Assembly (NCBI RefSeq): GCF_008244685.1
Contig: NZ_VTFT01000001.1
Span: forward strand, 2,273,248 to 2,337,247
From: Luteimonas viscosa
GTDB taxonomy: Bacteria; Pseudomonadota; Gammaproteobacteria; Xanthomonadales; Xanthomonadaceae
Reading direction: 5' to 3'
DNA: 64,000 nucleotides
The position numbers were made by a program, and so were the translations under genes. Below are positions 33,579-42,255 of this stretch, one piece after another. Every line of letters begins with the position of its first letter. Position 1 is the first letter of the stretch. Below the pieces are notes generated by a model. That model searched no databases. It saw only the letters and a program-made list of their open reading frames with translations, and was not told the DNA's origin.

Positions 33579-34013
33579 CTACCTGCCGCCGGCAGAGCTG
33601 GCACCGGCGCCACGCCACGGCTCGCCCGCCGCCCGGAGATACTGCGCACGCACGTAGCCCCACGGCACCACCAGCGGTACCAGCACCACGCCCATCAGGC
33701 AGGCGAAGAAGGTCTCCGTGCCGTAGGCGTCCAGGCCGGGGCCCAGCCACACCGGCAGCGCGGACGCGGCGATCCACACCACCTTCCACAGCAGTTCGAA
33801 CAGCAGCAGCGGCAGCATCTTCAGCGGATAGCGCACGCCCAGCGCCGCCATCACCGCGAGCGCGCCCAGCAGGGCGTGGATCACCGAGTCCTCGTCGGCG
33901 GTCGCGGGCGGGGTGAGGATCAGCGGCCAGATCGTCAGGCCCAGGCCCACCGCGATGAGTGCGTACATCGCACGCAGCAGCCAGAGTCGCAGGCTGGAAA
34001 TCCCGTCGGGCAT
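33579..34013 (-). CDS. Membrane protein, unknown function
   Basis: A 144-residue protein with four hydrophobic helices (LWLLRAMYALIAVGLGLTIW; VIHALLGALAVMAALGV; MLPLLLFELLWKVVWIAASAL; FFACLMGVVLVPLVVPWGYV). KMLPLLLFELLWKVVW is also seen in small membrane proteins annotated only as hypothetical. There is no SD of note and no operon partner. Confidence 0.75.
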   Translation of the reverse strand: MPDGISSLRLWLLRAMYALIAVGLGLTIWPLILTPPATADEDSVIHALLGALAVMAALGVRYPLKMLPLLLFELLWKVVWIAASALPVWLGPGLDAYGTETFFACLMGVVLVPLVVPWGYVRAQYLRAAGEPWRGAGASSAGGR

Positions 34014-34250
34014 GCGCGTGTATCCGTAGTCGTGTGGATGCCGATGCTGGGCGATCGCGCCAGATGGCAGAAGTGTCGTGAGTGGCCATGACCAATGGTG
34101 GCCGGCATCGCCATGGCCGGGATCGATCCGTCATAGCGGATCCATGTCCACGAATGGCGACGCCGGTCTGCGGGCTACCGCTTCAGAAGGCTGTCGTGCA
34201 CCGGCTGGCGGGTGTCCACGTGGTGCGATGGTGCTGCGGATGCTGCTTCG

Positions 34251-35630
34251 CTAGGCCCTGGAGGCGCCGTTCTCGGACAACCGGAGCAGCAATCCGGGGT
34301 CCGCCCCGTGCGCGGACAGTACCCATCCATGCGCCAGCGCGATTTCGCGGCAGATGGCCAGGCCGAGGCCAGCGCCCTGGTCGCGCCGGTGGGCGCCACG
34401 CCAGAAGCGGGAAAACATCTGCGACAGTTGCTGCGGATCCGCGCCCGGGCCCGAATCCCGCACCGTCACCGTTGCAGCGTCCACCTCCACCCGCACCTCG
34501 GTGCCGCGCGGCGCATGCTGGATGGCGTTCTCCAGCAGGTTCTTCAGCAGCGTGAACAGCGCACCGCGATCGGCTTGCCACCGCGCGACGGACGTGCTGC
34601 CGGAAAGGGTCACACGCACGTGCGCCACCTCGGCCATGCGCTGCAGGTAGGCAACGACGTCCTGCGCTACGTCCTGGACATCGATGGTGGCGAAGCTGTA
34701 GTTCTGCACTTCGCTGGCTTCCGCCAGCAGCAGAAGTTGCTGCACCTGGCGCGTCATGTGGTCGACATCGCCGAGCAGAGCATCGCGATCCTCGCCCTCC
34801 TCCCGCAGCTCGACCTGCGCACGGATCAACGCCAGCGGCGTCTTCAGCTCGTGCGCAGCCGTCGCAAGGAACTCCTGCTGGACGCGGTATCCGTGTTCCA
34901 GTCTGTCGAGTACGCGGTTGAAGCTGTGCACCATGGGCGCGATCTCGGACGGAACCGCCCCGGTGGGCAATCGCGCGTGGAGTGCGCGCGGCGAGATCGA
35001 GGTCGCGGCCTCCGAAAGCTTGCGCAAGGGCCGGAGCGTGTATCCGAGCGTGACATAGGCGCAGATGCCGAAGACGACGAGCAGCAACACGCTGAATATG
35101 GCAACACCCGCACCCATGAACGGCAGGGTGAATTCCTGATAGATGAAACCCAGCATCCTCGTGCTGGCGGCGAACTGGAAGTACCAGGTCCTTCCGCCAT
35201 GCTCGAAGGGCTCGACCACGCTGTGCATCCGGATGCCCCCCCGCTCGAAGTTGAAGCTCCCGGGCACGAGTTGCAGCGACTCGGCGGACGGCCAGAATCC
35301 TTCTCCGGCGGCGGAGGCAAGCACCGTACGCCCGGATTCGTCCAGCACGCGGTAGGCAGTTTCCCCCTTGAGGCTTTCGTAGATCCACCTGTCGCCATCC
35401 TCGCTGGCGGCGAGGCCGTTCGGCACACCCGTGTCGTCGAACCGGACCGCCTCGATCAGGTCCCGCGTGTACTCGGCCAGGTCGGCCCTGAGCCACGCGT
35501 CGCTGCGCCAGGTCGTCAGCACGAGCGCCGCCAGGATCATGAGCAGGATGCTCAGGATTACACCGACCACGTACGCGAGCAGGACCCGCAGGCTGAGGCT
35601 GTTAGGTCTTGCCGGCTTCACGAAGGACAT
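34251..35630 (-). CDS. Sensor histidine kinase of PmrB-like type
   Basis: A 459-residue kinase: membrane helix (~15-38), periplasmic sensor of ~130 residues with few acidic clusters, second helix (MGAGVAIFSVLLLVVFGICA), HAMP, DHp EFLATAAHELKTPLALIRAQ, ATPase boxes NLLENAIQHA, DSGPGAD and GAGLGLAI. The DSGPG box lacks the usual following Ile-Pro. The ATG at 35630 overlaps the regulator's 3' end by 29 bases. It is next to lpxE and eptA, so a role in sensing envelope damage or cationic peptides is likely. Confidence 0.93.
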   Translation of the reverse strand: MSFVKPARPNSLSLRVLLAYVVGVILSILLMILAALVLTTWRSDAWLRADLAEYTRDLIEAVRFDDTGVPNGLAASEDGDRWIYESLKGETAYRVLDESGRTVLASAAGEGFWPSAESLQLVPGSFNFERGGIRMHSVVEPFEHGGRTWYFQFAASTRMLGFIYQEFTLPFMGAGVAIFSVLLLVVFGICAYVTLGYTLRPLRKLSEAATSISPRALHARLPTGAVPSEIAPMVHSFNRVLDRLEHGYRVQQEFLATAAHELKTPLALIRAQVELREEGEDRDALLGDVDHMTRQVQQLLLLAEASEVQNYSFATIDVQDVAQDVVAYLQRMAEVAHVRVTLSGSTSVARWQADRGALFTLLKNLLENAIQHAPRGTEVRVEVDAATVTVRDSGPGADPQQLSQMFSRFWRGAHRRDQGAGLGLAICREIALAHGWVLSAHGADPGLLLRLSENGASRA

Positions 35631-36285
35631 AGCCGAGAGCTCTGACATTGATGATCCGTTGGCGCGAGCCGATGACGAGCAGTTTGCGGCGGATGCGATG
35701 CAGGGCGACATCCAGCGCGCCGGGGGTGACGGCCTCGCCCAATCCCCACCCGGCCGCTTCCAGCGCACCGCGGCGCACGACTTCCCCGTGCTTGCGCAGC
35801 AGCAACAGCATGATCTGCATCTCCGCCGGGGCCAGGGCCACGCTTTCCTCGCCGCAACACATGATGCCGGCGGCGGGCCGCAGCGTCAGATCGCCATGGT
35901 GGGGATCGAGCGGCCGAACCTCCACCGGACGGCGCAGCAGTGCCCGCACGCGCGCTACCACCTCATCCATGGCGAACGGCTTTGGAAGGTAGTCGTCGGC
36001 GCCCGCATCCAGACCTTCCACACGGTCGCGCAACGCATCGCGCGCCGTCAGCACCAGGCAGGGCATGCCGATTCCGGCGCGGCGCATGCGCCGCAGCAGG
36101 ACCAGGCCATCGCCATCGGGCAATCCGCGATCGATCACCAGCGCCTGGTAAGGCACTCGCCGGATCGTGGCCCATGCCATGTCGACGCGAGCCACGACAT
36201 CGACGGCGATCCCGGCAGCCCCGAGTCCCTTGCAAACCAGCCGCGCAAGCCGCTCGTGATCCTCGATCAGGAGAATGCGGCTCAT
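35602..36285 (-). CDS. OmpR-family response regulator of PmrA-like type
   Basis: A 227-residue regulator: acidic pair in LLIEDHERL, acceptor Asp in LVIDRGLPDGDG, Thr in VLTARD, Lys in PKPFAMDEV, then a winged helix (LAPAEMQIMLLLLRKHGEVVRRGALEAAGWG; LDVALHRIRRKL). It is upstream of and overlapping its kinase. GGTAAG/CTTAC direct repeats at 11 bp in the divergent region are its likely sites. A broken copy of its first ~50 codons lies at 39229-39378. Confidence 0.95.
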   Translation of the reverse strand: MSRILLIEDHERLARLVCKGLGAAGIAVDVVARVDMAWATIRRVPYQALVIDRGLPDGDGLVLLRRMRRAGIGMPCLVLTARDALRDRVEGLDAGADDYLPKPFAMDEVVARVRALLRRPVEVRPLDPHHGDLTLRPAAGIMCCGEESVALAPAEMQIMLLLLRKHGEVVRRGALEAAGWGLGEAVTPGALDVALHRIRRKLLVIGSRQRIINVRALGYVLREAGKT

Positions 36286-36395
36286 CGCGTCGTTTCGTTC
36301 CTTGGTGAATGGTGGGGGCAACGCCCTCGCGCTGAAAGCCCTGCACCTGCCTGTGTTCGACACGCCGCAAGCGAGCGACATTGTCGGGCGGCACT

Positions 36396-36467
36396 CTTAC
36401 TGGACACTTACCTGACGGCACTTCTGCCTGGCGGTCGGGACTGCCTGGCCGGTAAGTATGCGGCAAG
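36396..36467. promoter_or_regulatory. Two 11-bp-period response-regulator boxes
   Basis: CTTACTGGACACTTACC has CTTAC at 36396 and 36407; GGTAAGTATGCGGCAAG has its halves at 36451 and 36462. The two boxes face opposite ways, so the region can serve both the regulator operon and the rightward genes. The 11-bp direct-repeat spacing is that of PmrA/OmpR-family sites. The second box is conserved at 39531 in the duplicate promoter. Confidence 0.6.
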
Positions 36468-36512
36468 ACGCGTCGCCCGACAGTCGGCCCTCGTCAAAGC
36501 ACGAGGCATCGC

Positions 36513-36890
36513 ATGCGTCCGCACGTTGGAACCAGTCCGCTCGGGCGCGTCGCGGATCCACGCCCGCGTCGCGAGCGGATGGAACTTTCGCCTATCCCCC
36601 GTTCCACGACCAGGCATCGGCATTCGGCTTGCCTGGACCACCTGCCGCGGATCGCCGAGCAGTCGCGGTTTCCCGCGGGTTCCTGTCCGTCGACGGTGGA
36701 AGCCGCCAGGGCGACGCTGGTTGCGAGGCGCAGTGAGCCGTGAACGCTCCGCGGATCCGGTGGGCGCGCCCGGGTCGCAATCCCGGCAAGAAGGGTGCGA
36801 TGACGGCTGGACTGGACCTGGCGCTCGGGGATGCCGGTGGCCGTCCCGGAAGCGGGTCTACCGGACCCGCCGGCAGGATGCCGTGGAGGC
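36513..36890 (+). pseudogene. Decayed copy of the GT2-PAP2 glycosyltransferase 5' end
   Basis: It starts like the intact gene at 39593 (MRPHVG..PLG..PRRERxELS) with the same upstream GAGGCATCGC. It shifts frame after about residue 26, loses bases, and regains recognisable sequence as RPGRNPGKKGAMTAGLDLALGD before diverging at about 36890. Its last part is open into the lpxE frame, but lpxE has its own start at 37001. Only the first ~105 codons of the 496-codon gene are represented. Confidence 0.8.
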
Positions 36891-37000
36891 ATCCGGGACA
36901 TCTCCGAGCCCGCATCGAATCTCTCCTCGCCAAGGCGCGAACAACGAAGTTCAGGGCGTGGGCAACGGCCTACACGCAGGTACAACGACCGAGGCGGTTG

Positions 37001-37516
37001 ATGATGATGTGCCTGATCGGTAGTGCCTTGTCGATCTTCTATCCCTCCGATCTGTCGAGCTACCGCGCTACGCCGCGTAGCGAGGACATACTGGTCACAG
37101 GCACGGAGCAGTACGGGCGGTTCATCAACACGATCGCACAGCTCGCATTGCCCATCGTCAAACGCGACCCGATCGGGGTGATCCAGAATCTCTATATCGG
37201 TGTCGCCGGCACCATCATGACCCATGGACTGAAACGGGCGTTGGATCCCGTCGTTGTCCTGGGCGTGCGCCTGGGCGAGCGTCCCCATGGCGGGCGGCAC
37301 AATATGCCCTCCGGACACGCCTCGCTGGCGTCTTCAGCGGTGTACTTTGTGGGACGTCGCTATGGATGGTGGCACCTGCTCTACCTGGTTCCCGTCCTGC
37401 TGTTGACCATGTTCGCGCGCGTCGAGCTCGATGCACATACCGGATCGGCCGTGATTGCCGGCGCATTGATCGGCATTCTCTCGGCCGCGTTGTTTACGGG
37501 GAAGTACCGATCGTGA
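37001..37516 (+). CDS. lpxE: Lipid A 1-phosphatase LpxE-like (PAP2)
   Basis: A 171-residue PAP2 membrane phosphatase. It follows Helicobacter LpxE closely in pattern as I remember it: TEQYGRF, LPIVKRDPIG, THGLKRALD, GERPHGGRHNMPSGHAS and LTMFARVELDAHTGSAVIAG. LpxE removes the 1-phosphate of lipid A at the periplasmic face. ATG 37001 has GAGGCGG upstream. It is followed 81 bases later by eptA, the same lpxE-eptA order used in Helicobacter, where phosphate removal precedes phosphoethanolamine addition. The frame is open upstream into a pseudogene, so an N-terminally extended chimera is possible. Confidence 0.88.
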   Translation: MMMCLIGSALSIFYPSDLSSYRATPRSEDILVTGTEQYGRFINTIAQLALPIVKRDPIGVIQNLYIGVAGTIMTHGLKRALDPVVVLGVRLGERPHGGRHNMPSGHASLASSAVYFVGRRYGWWHLLYLVPVLLLTMFARVELDAHTGSAVIAGALIGILSAALFTGKYRS

Positions 37517-37597
37517 GCTCGCAGGCACTAGCGCCTGCCTGGTGGATGTCAGTCCTTCCGCAATCTTGATCAAGCAGGCCCGCATGAGGCGACTTCC

Positions 37598-39196
37598 ATG
37601 CCCGTAACAGCGTCCAGGTCGTTGTCTGGCGCTTTCATTCCCAGGATGCGTTGGCATTCCCGAACGCCGGGTTTCATTCTGGCCTGGGCCCTGTTCAATG
37701 CCGTGGCATATCACGTACCGCTCTATCTGTTCGGCATCGATCATCTGGATGTCGCATCACTGCCTGCGGGTATGACACTGCTCACGCTGTTCATCGTGGT
37801 CGTGGCGATGACCGCATTGTCTATCGGCTTCATCGCCCTGATCGTGCCGCGGCTGGTCAAGCCCTTGTGCATGGTGATGGCGATAGCCAATGCGATCGCA
37901 CTCTACTTCGTGGTCACGTACGGCGTCGTGCTGGACAAGACCATGATGGGTAACGTCTTCAATACCGACATGTCGGAAGCGGCCGGCCTGCTTCATCCGT
38001 GGATGCTTGTCTACGCCTTTTTCCTGGGCATCGTGCCCTGCTGGGTTCTGCTGCAGGTCAGGGTGACGCACACGCCCTTCTTCAAGCGCCTGGCCATGCC
38101 CATCGCGGCAGGCTTCCTCACGCTCTGCTGGGTGTATGGCGCATCCCACGGCTGGCTGTGGATCGACAAGCATGCCAAGCAGATCGGCGGCATGGTCCTG
38201 CCCTGGTCGTATGTGGTCAACGGTGGATGGTATCTGGCAGGCAGCGCGCCCCCGCGGGAACGCAAGCTGCTGCCTGCCGCCCATTTCGTGTCGAACGAAA
38301 GAAAAGTGGTCTTCCTGATGATCGGGGAGTCGGCCCGCGCGCGGAACTCCTCCCTGTATGGCTATGGAAGGCAGACCAATCCGGCGATCGCCAAAGCGGG
38401 TGCCACGGTCTTCAGGACGGCCCGGTCGTGCGCCACGTACACGACGGCCGCCCTTGAATGCATCCTGGCCCATCAGGAGCCCGGTACGCGTGCGTCATGG
38501 GAGCCATTGACCAGCTACCTCCAGCGTCATGGCGTCGAAGTCACATGGCGAACGAACAACTCCGGCGAGCCTCCAATGGACGTGCGGCACTTCGAGCGCC
38601 TTGGAGATGTGAACGCCGGTTGCACGGGAGAGGCGTGCGACTACGACGAAGCTTTGCTGCGTGGCATCGAAGCGCGTATTGCGGCATCGGACCAGCAACG
38701 CATCCTGGTGGTATTCCACCTCGAGGGGAGTCACGGGCCGGCATACAACGTACGCTATCCGTCGCGTTTCAACGTGTTCACGCCCGTTTGTGCATCGGTC
38801 CAGTTGCACCAGTGTTCGAGCGAAGAACTGGTCAATGCCTACGACAACACCATCGCCTACACGGATTTCGTCGTGGCACAGGCCATTGGCATACTGAAGC
38901 GTCTACAAGGCTATTCGACATCGCTGATCTACGTCTCCGATCACGGCGAATCGTTGGGTGAATACAACCTCTACCTGCACGGCACCCCCTGGTCGATTGC
39001 ACCTGACGTCCAGAAGGAAATCCCGTTGATCGTATGGGATTCCGGCGCTGCCCATTCGAGCGCGGATACGACATCGACTGTCGAAGGCGCGTTCTCCCAG
39101 GCGAATGTGTTTCACAGTGTGATGGGCGCATTCGCCATGCGTAGCGACATCTACCAGCCCGCGTTGAATCTCTTCTCACCAGAGAGCCACGAATGA
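37598..39196 (+). CDS. eptA: Lipid A phosphoethanolamine transferase EptA
   Basis: A 532-residue protein with five N-terminal membrane helices (~25-200) and a periplasmic sulfatase-fold domain. MIGESARARNSSLYGY carries the metal-binding Glu; the nucleophile Thr is in CATYTTAAL; FHLEGSHGP and YVSDHGESLGEYNLYLHG give the conserved Asp/His ligands. The family transfers phosphoethanolamine to lipid A and lowers polymyxin binding. SD GAGGCG. It is co-directional with lpxE and probably under the adjacent two-component system. Confidence 0.95.
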   Translation: MPVTASRSLSGAFIPRMRWHSRTPGFILAWALFNAVAYHVPLYLFGIDHLDVASLPAGMTLLTLFIVVVAMTALSIGFIALIVPRLVKPLCMVMAIANAIALYFVVTYGVVLDKTMMGNVFNTDMSEAAGLLHPWMLVYAFFLGIVPCWVLLQVRVTHTPFFKRLAMPIAAGFLTLCWVYGASHGWLWIDKHAKQIGGMVLPWSYVVNGGWYLAGSAPPRERKLLPAAHFVSNERKVVFLMIGESARARNSSLYGYGRQTNPAIAKAGATVFRTARSCATYTTAALECILAHQEPGTRASWEPLTSYLQRHGVEVTWRTNNSGEPPMDVRHFERLGDVNAGCTGEACDYDEALLRGIEARIAASDQQRILVVFHLEGSHGPAYNVRYPSRFNVFTPVCASVQLHQCSSEELVNAYDNTIAYTDFVVAQAIGILKRLQGYSTSLIYVSDHGESLGEYNLYLHGTPWSIAPDVQKEIPLIVWDSGAAHSSADTTSTVEGAFSQANVFHSVMGAFAMRSDIYQPALNLFSPESHE

Positions 39197-39228
39197 CATT
39201 GGAAGCGACAGCATTCGGGGCGGCGGCA

Positions 39229-39378
39229 TAGCACCGGATCCCGGCCCCGCTGCGCAACACCCGCGCGCGCGGCGCCGACGCGATCGAAGACATCGACAGT
39301 GATCCGGGCCGCCGCAAGTCCCGCTCGAACCAGTCGCGCAAGCTGCTCGTGATCCTGGACCGGGAGAATCCGGGGGAT
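39229..39378 (-). pseudogene. Decayed 5' copy of the response regulator gene
   Basis: On the minus strand it reads IPRILPVQDHEQLARLV, then RAGLAAARITVDVFDRVGAA. This matches the start of the intact regulator (MSRILLIEDHERLARLV, GLGAAGIAVDVVARV). The start codon is now ATC, the acidic pair has become QD, and similarity stops near 39229, well before the acceptor Asp. It is the mirror image of the decay at 36513: here the regulator is lost and the glycosyltransferase is kept. Confidence 0.8.
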
Positions 39379-39530
39379 CTTCGTGTCGTTTCGTCCGGTG
39401 GTGAGTGATGGAGACAACGCGCCCGGACTGAAAGCCCGTGTCCTGCACGTGTTCGACGGGCCGCCAACGGGCGCCGTTGTCGAGCGCCTTCCCCGCCGGA
39501 CACTGCCTGGCCGCCGGGAGCTTCGCGGCC

Positions 39531-39547
39531 GGTAAGTATCCGGTAAG
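39531..39547 (+). promoter_or_regulatory. GGTAAG-N5-GGTAAG box
   Basis: GGTAAGTATCCGGTAAG is a perfect direct repeat with 11-bp period, 46 bases upstream of the GT2-PAP2 start. It is the duplicate of the box at 36451-36467 and is better conserved than the original. It probably brings the downstream glycosyltransferases under the PmrA-like regulator at 35602. Confidence 0.65.
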
Positions 39548-39592
39548 ACGCGTCGCCTGACAGTCCGGCCTCGCCACAGCACGAGGCATCGC

Positions 39593-41083
39593 ATGCGTCC
39601 GCACGTCGGGAACATTCCGCTCGGCCACGCCCCGGTGCCGAGCCCGCGCCGCGAACGCATTGAACTTTCGATCATCGTTCCGTTCCACGACCAGGCATCG
39701 GCGCTCCCGCATTGCCTGGAGCGCCTGCGGCGAGTCGGCGAGCAGCTGGCCGTTCCCTGCGAGTTCCTGTTCGTCGATGGCGGAAGCAGCGACGGCGGCG
39801 CCGAATTCCTCGCGCGGCAAGCCGCGAGCTGTCCGCAGATCCGGTTGGTGCGCCCGGGTCGCAAACCCGGCAAGGATGGCGCGATGACGGCCGGGTTGGG
39901 TCTGGCCCTGGGGGATGCCCTGGTCGTCCTGGATGCGGACCTCCGGGATCCGCCCGAGCTGATACCGCGGATGGTATCGGCGTGGCGCGAGGGCGCCGAC
40001 GTGGTGCTGATGCAGCGCCGCGTCCGCGCCGGCGAACCCGTGGGCAAGCCCGTCGTCGCCGATCCGGCCGGCCACGCGATCGATCAGACCGGCAATGTCG
40101 ATGATCCCCTCCATGCTGGCGACTTCCGCTTGATGGCCCGCAAGGCGTTGGACGCGCTGCAGCTGCTGCCGCAACGCAACGACCGCACGAAGGAACTGTT
40201 CGCCCGTGTGGGCATCGAGACCCGTGTGATCGAGTACGACCACGCCCCGGGCGCGGGCTGCGGCTCGAGGTCGGGCACCTTGCGCCTGTTGCGACAGGCG
40301 ATCGGGAGCATCGCCTCCTCCCCGACCCCGCCTTTTCGCTGGGGCACCCCTGTCGGCGTTGCCTTGGTTGCCGGCCTCGGACTGTGGCTGCTGCTTCTCG
40401 GCGAATCGGTGCTGGGGCAGCCGTCGCCGGCTTCGGCGATCAGCTTCTTCGGCGGGGTGAAACTGCTGGATGAGCAGCTCTTCGTGTTCCTGAACTCGCT
40501 GGGTTCGGAACCCTGGGATGGTCTGTGGCTGTTCATCACCCACAAACTTACGTGGATCCCGTTCTATGCGGGCCTAGTGTATCTGCTGTATCGCAATTTC
40601 GGGCTGAAGAACACGCTGGTCATCATTGCACTGATCACAGTGATGGCTGCCGCCACGGATCAGCTGTCCAATCTCTTCAAGCACGGTTTCGAACGGCCCA
40701 GGCCTTGCCGGGAAGAGCATCTGAGCGAGGTGATCCGGTACATCGCGCCGCGCTGCGGGCGATACGGTTACTTCTCGGCCCATGCCGCGAGTTCGATGGC
40801 ACTGGCGGTCTTCCTGGGTCTGCTGTTCCGGAAAACCCACAGGTACCTGGCGCCCGTGCTGCTTGTCTGGTCGTCGATGGTGGGCTTCAGTCGCATCTAC
40901 GTGGGCGTCCACTATCCGCTGGACGTCCTGACCGGCATGGTCGTCGGAGCCCTGGTGGGCTGGCTGATCTACAGGCTTGCCCAGCGGCTTGAACTGTCGA
41001 GAGCCCCGCAGTCCTTCGGCCACGCATGCCGTCCTTCGAATGGCCACGGCTCCCTCCCGAAGCCGGGCCGCCGACAGACATAG
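39593..41083 (+). CDS. GT2 glycosyltransferase fused to PAP2 phosphatase
   Basis: A 496-residue protein. Residues ~22-250 are a DPM1/ArnC-like GT2 domain (LSIIVPFHDQ, DGGSSDGG, VVLDADLRDPPE). A hydrophobic linker (~255-280) leads to a PAP2 domain (~300-470) with all three motifs: K-x6-RP in KHGFERPRP, YFSAHAASS in place of PSGH, and SRIYVGVHYPLDV. A polyprenyl-phosphate sugar synthase joined to a lipid phosphatase suggests coupled handling of an undecaprenyl-linked sugar or lipid A. The GT part looks shortened near GEPVGKPVVADPAG. The start matches the pseudogene copy. Confidence 0.88.
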   Translation: MRPHVGNIPLGHAPVPSPRRERIELSIIVPFHDQASALPHCLERLRRVGEQLAVPCEFLFVDGGSSDGGAEFLARQAASCPQIRLVRPGRKPGKDGAMTAGLGLALGDALVVLDADLRDPPELIPRMVSAWREGADVVLMQRRVRAGEPVGKPVVADPAGHAIDQTGNVDDPLHAGDFRLMARKALDALQLLPQRNDRTKELFARVGIETRVIEYDHAPGAGCGSRSGTLRLLRQAIGSIASSPTPPFRWGTPVGVALVAGLGLWLLLLGESVLGQPSPASAISFFGGVKLLDEQLFVFLNSLGSEPWDGLWLFITHKLTWIPFYAGLVYLLYRNFGLKNTLVIIALITVMAAATDQLSNLFKHGFERPRPCREEHLSEVIRYIAPRCGRYGYFSAHAASSMALAVFLGLLFRKTHRYLAPVLLVWSSMVGFSRIYVGVHYPLDVLTGMVVGALVGWLIYRLAQRLELSRAPQSFGHACRPSNGHGSLPKPGRRQT

Positions 41084-41137
41084 GCCATTCGATACGTGGA
41101 GCCATCCGGGACCAGCGGCCCGAAGCAGGGCCGACGC

Positions 41138-42226
41138 ATGTATGACCTGAGCGTCGTCATCCCCACATTCAACGAGAAGGACAATGTCCGGCCGCTGTTC
41201 GATCTGTTGCGCGCCGCGCTCGAGGGGCGGTCCTGGGAAGCGGTCTACGTGGATGACGACAGTCCCGATGGCACGGCCGAGGAAGTGCGGTCCCTGGCTC
41301 TGGAGTTCGACAATGTCCGTGCGATCCCACGGATCGGGCGGCGGGGCCTCGCCGGGGCCTGTATCGAGGGCATCCTGTCCTCCACGGCCCCGTTCTGTGC
41401 CGTGATCGATGCGGATCTGCAGCACGACGAAACCCGGCTCGCACCGATGCTCGACGCGTTGCAGGGTGATGACGAGCTGGACATCGTGATCGGCAGTCGC
41501 AACATCGACGGCGGGTCGAGTGGCCATGGCCTGTCCCGTATCCGGCAATGGGGCAGCGATCGTGCGACCGCCCTGACGCGGCGCATGCTGAACATCACGG
41601 CCTCGGATCCGGTCAGCGGGTTCTTCATGGTGCGCCGCCTGTCCTTCAACGAGGTGGTCACGTCCCTGCAGGGAGAAGGGTTCAAGATCCTCGCCGACAT
41701 GCTGGCCGCGTCTGCAGGGCGATGGAAGACGCTCGAGATCCCCTACGCGTTCCGGTCACGCCGCGCCGGAGAATCCAAGATGGATTCCGCCGTCGCGCTC
41801 GAATTCGTGTCGCTGCTGGTGGTCCGGAAGACCGGCGGGCTGGTGTCGACGCGGTTCGTACTCTTCTGTGCCGTCGGATTCACGGGCATCTTCGTGCAGC
41901 TGCTTGCCGTCAGGGCCGCGTTGTTCCTTGCGACAGATCGGTTCGCGTTGGCGCAGGCCTTCGGGGTGTTCGCAGCCATCAACTCGAACTTCCTGTTGAA
42001 CAACCTGATCACCTATCGGGACCGCGCCCTGCGCGGGCGCGCGATCTGGCGCGGATTGCTGAGCTTCTACGCAGTGTGCGCGCTCGGCGCGCTCATGAAT
42101 GTGGGCGTGGCGAACTTCTTCTTTGCGGCTATGCCGTTCTGGGCTCCGGCGAGTATCGTCGGCGCGATTGCTGGCGCGGTCTGGAACTTCGTTGCCTCTT
42201 CCCTGTTTACCTGGCGCAAGCGTTGA
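41138..42226 (+). CDS. DPM1-like GT2 with C-terminal GtrA domain
   Basis: A 362-residue protein: GT2 domain (LSVVIPTFNEKDNV, DDDSPDGTAE, IDADLQHDE, SRNIDGG) followed by a GtrA domain of four helices (RFVLFCAVGFTGIFVQLLAV; FGVFAAINSNFLLNNLITYRDR; GLLSFYAVCALGALMNVGVANFFF; VGAIAGAVWNFVASSLFTWRK). It should make a polyprenyl-phosphate sugar and help flip it. ATG 41138 has AGGG at good spacing. The next gene, a GT39/83-type transferase, is the expected user of that donor. Confidence 0.93.
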   Translation: MYDLSVVIPTFNEKDNVRPLFDLLRAALEGRSWEAVYVDDDSPDGTAEEVRSLALEFDNVRAIPRIGRRGLAGACIEGILSSTAPFCAVIDADLQHDETRLAPMLDALQGDDELDIVIGSRNIDGGSSGHGLSRIRQWGSDRATALTRRMLNITASDPVSGFFMVRRLSFNEVVTSLQGEGFKILADMLAASAGRWKTLEIPYAFRSRRAGESKMDSAVALEFVSLLVVRKTGGLVSTRFVLFCAVGFTGIFVQLLAVRAALFLATDRFALAQAFGVFAAINSNFLLNNLITYRDRALRGRAIWRGLLSFYAVCALGALMNVGVANFFFAAMPFWAPASIVGAIAGAVWNFVASSLFTWRKR

Positions 42227-42255
42227 CGAACGCAGGGACCGAAGGCAACTCTCCG

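Noticed and set aside
36740..37000. N-terminal extension of lpxE from GTG 36740
   Set aside because: These codons are the remnant of the duplicated glycosyltransferase in the same frame. ATG 37001 has GAGGCGG and gives the normal LpxE length. A chimera cannot be fully excluded.
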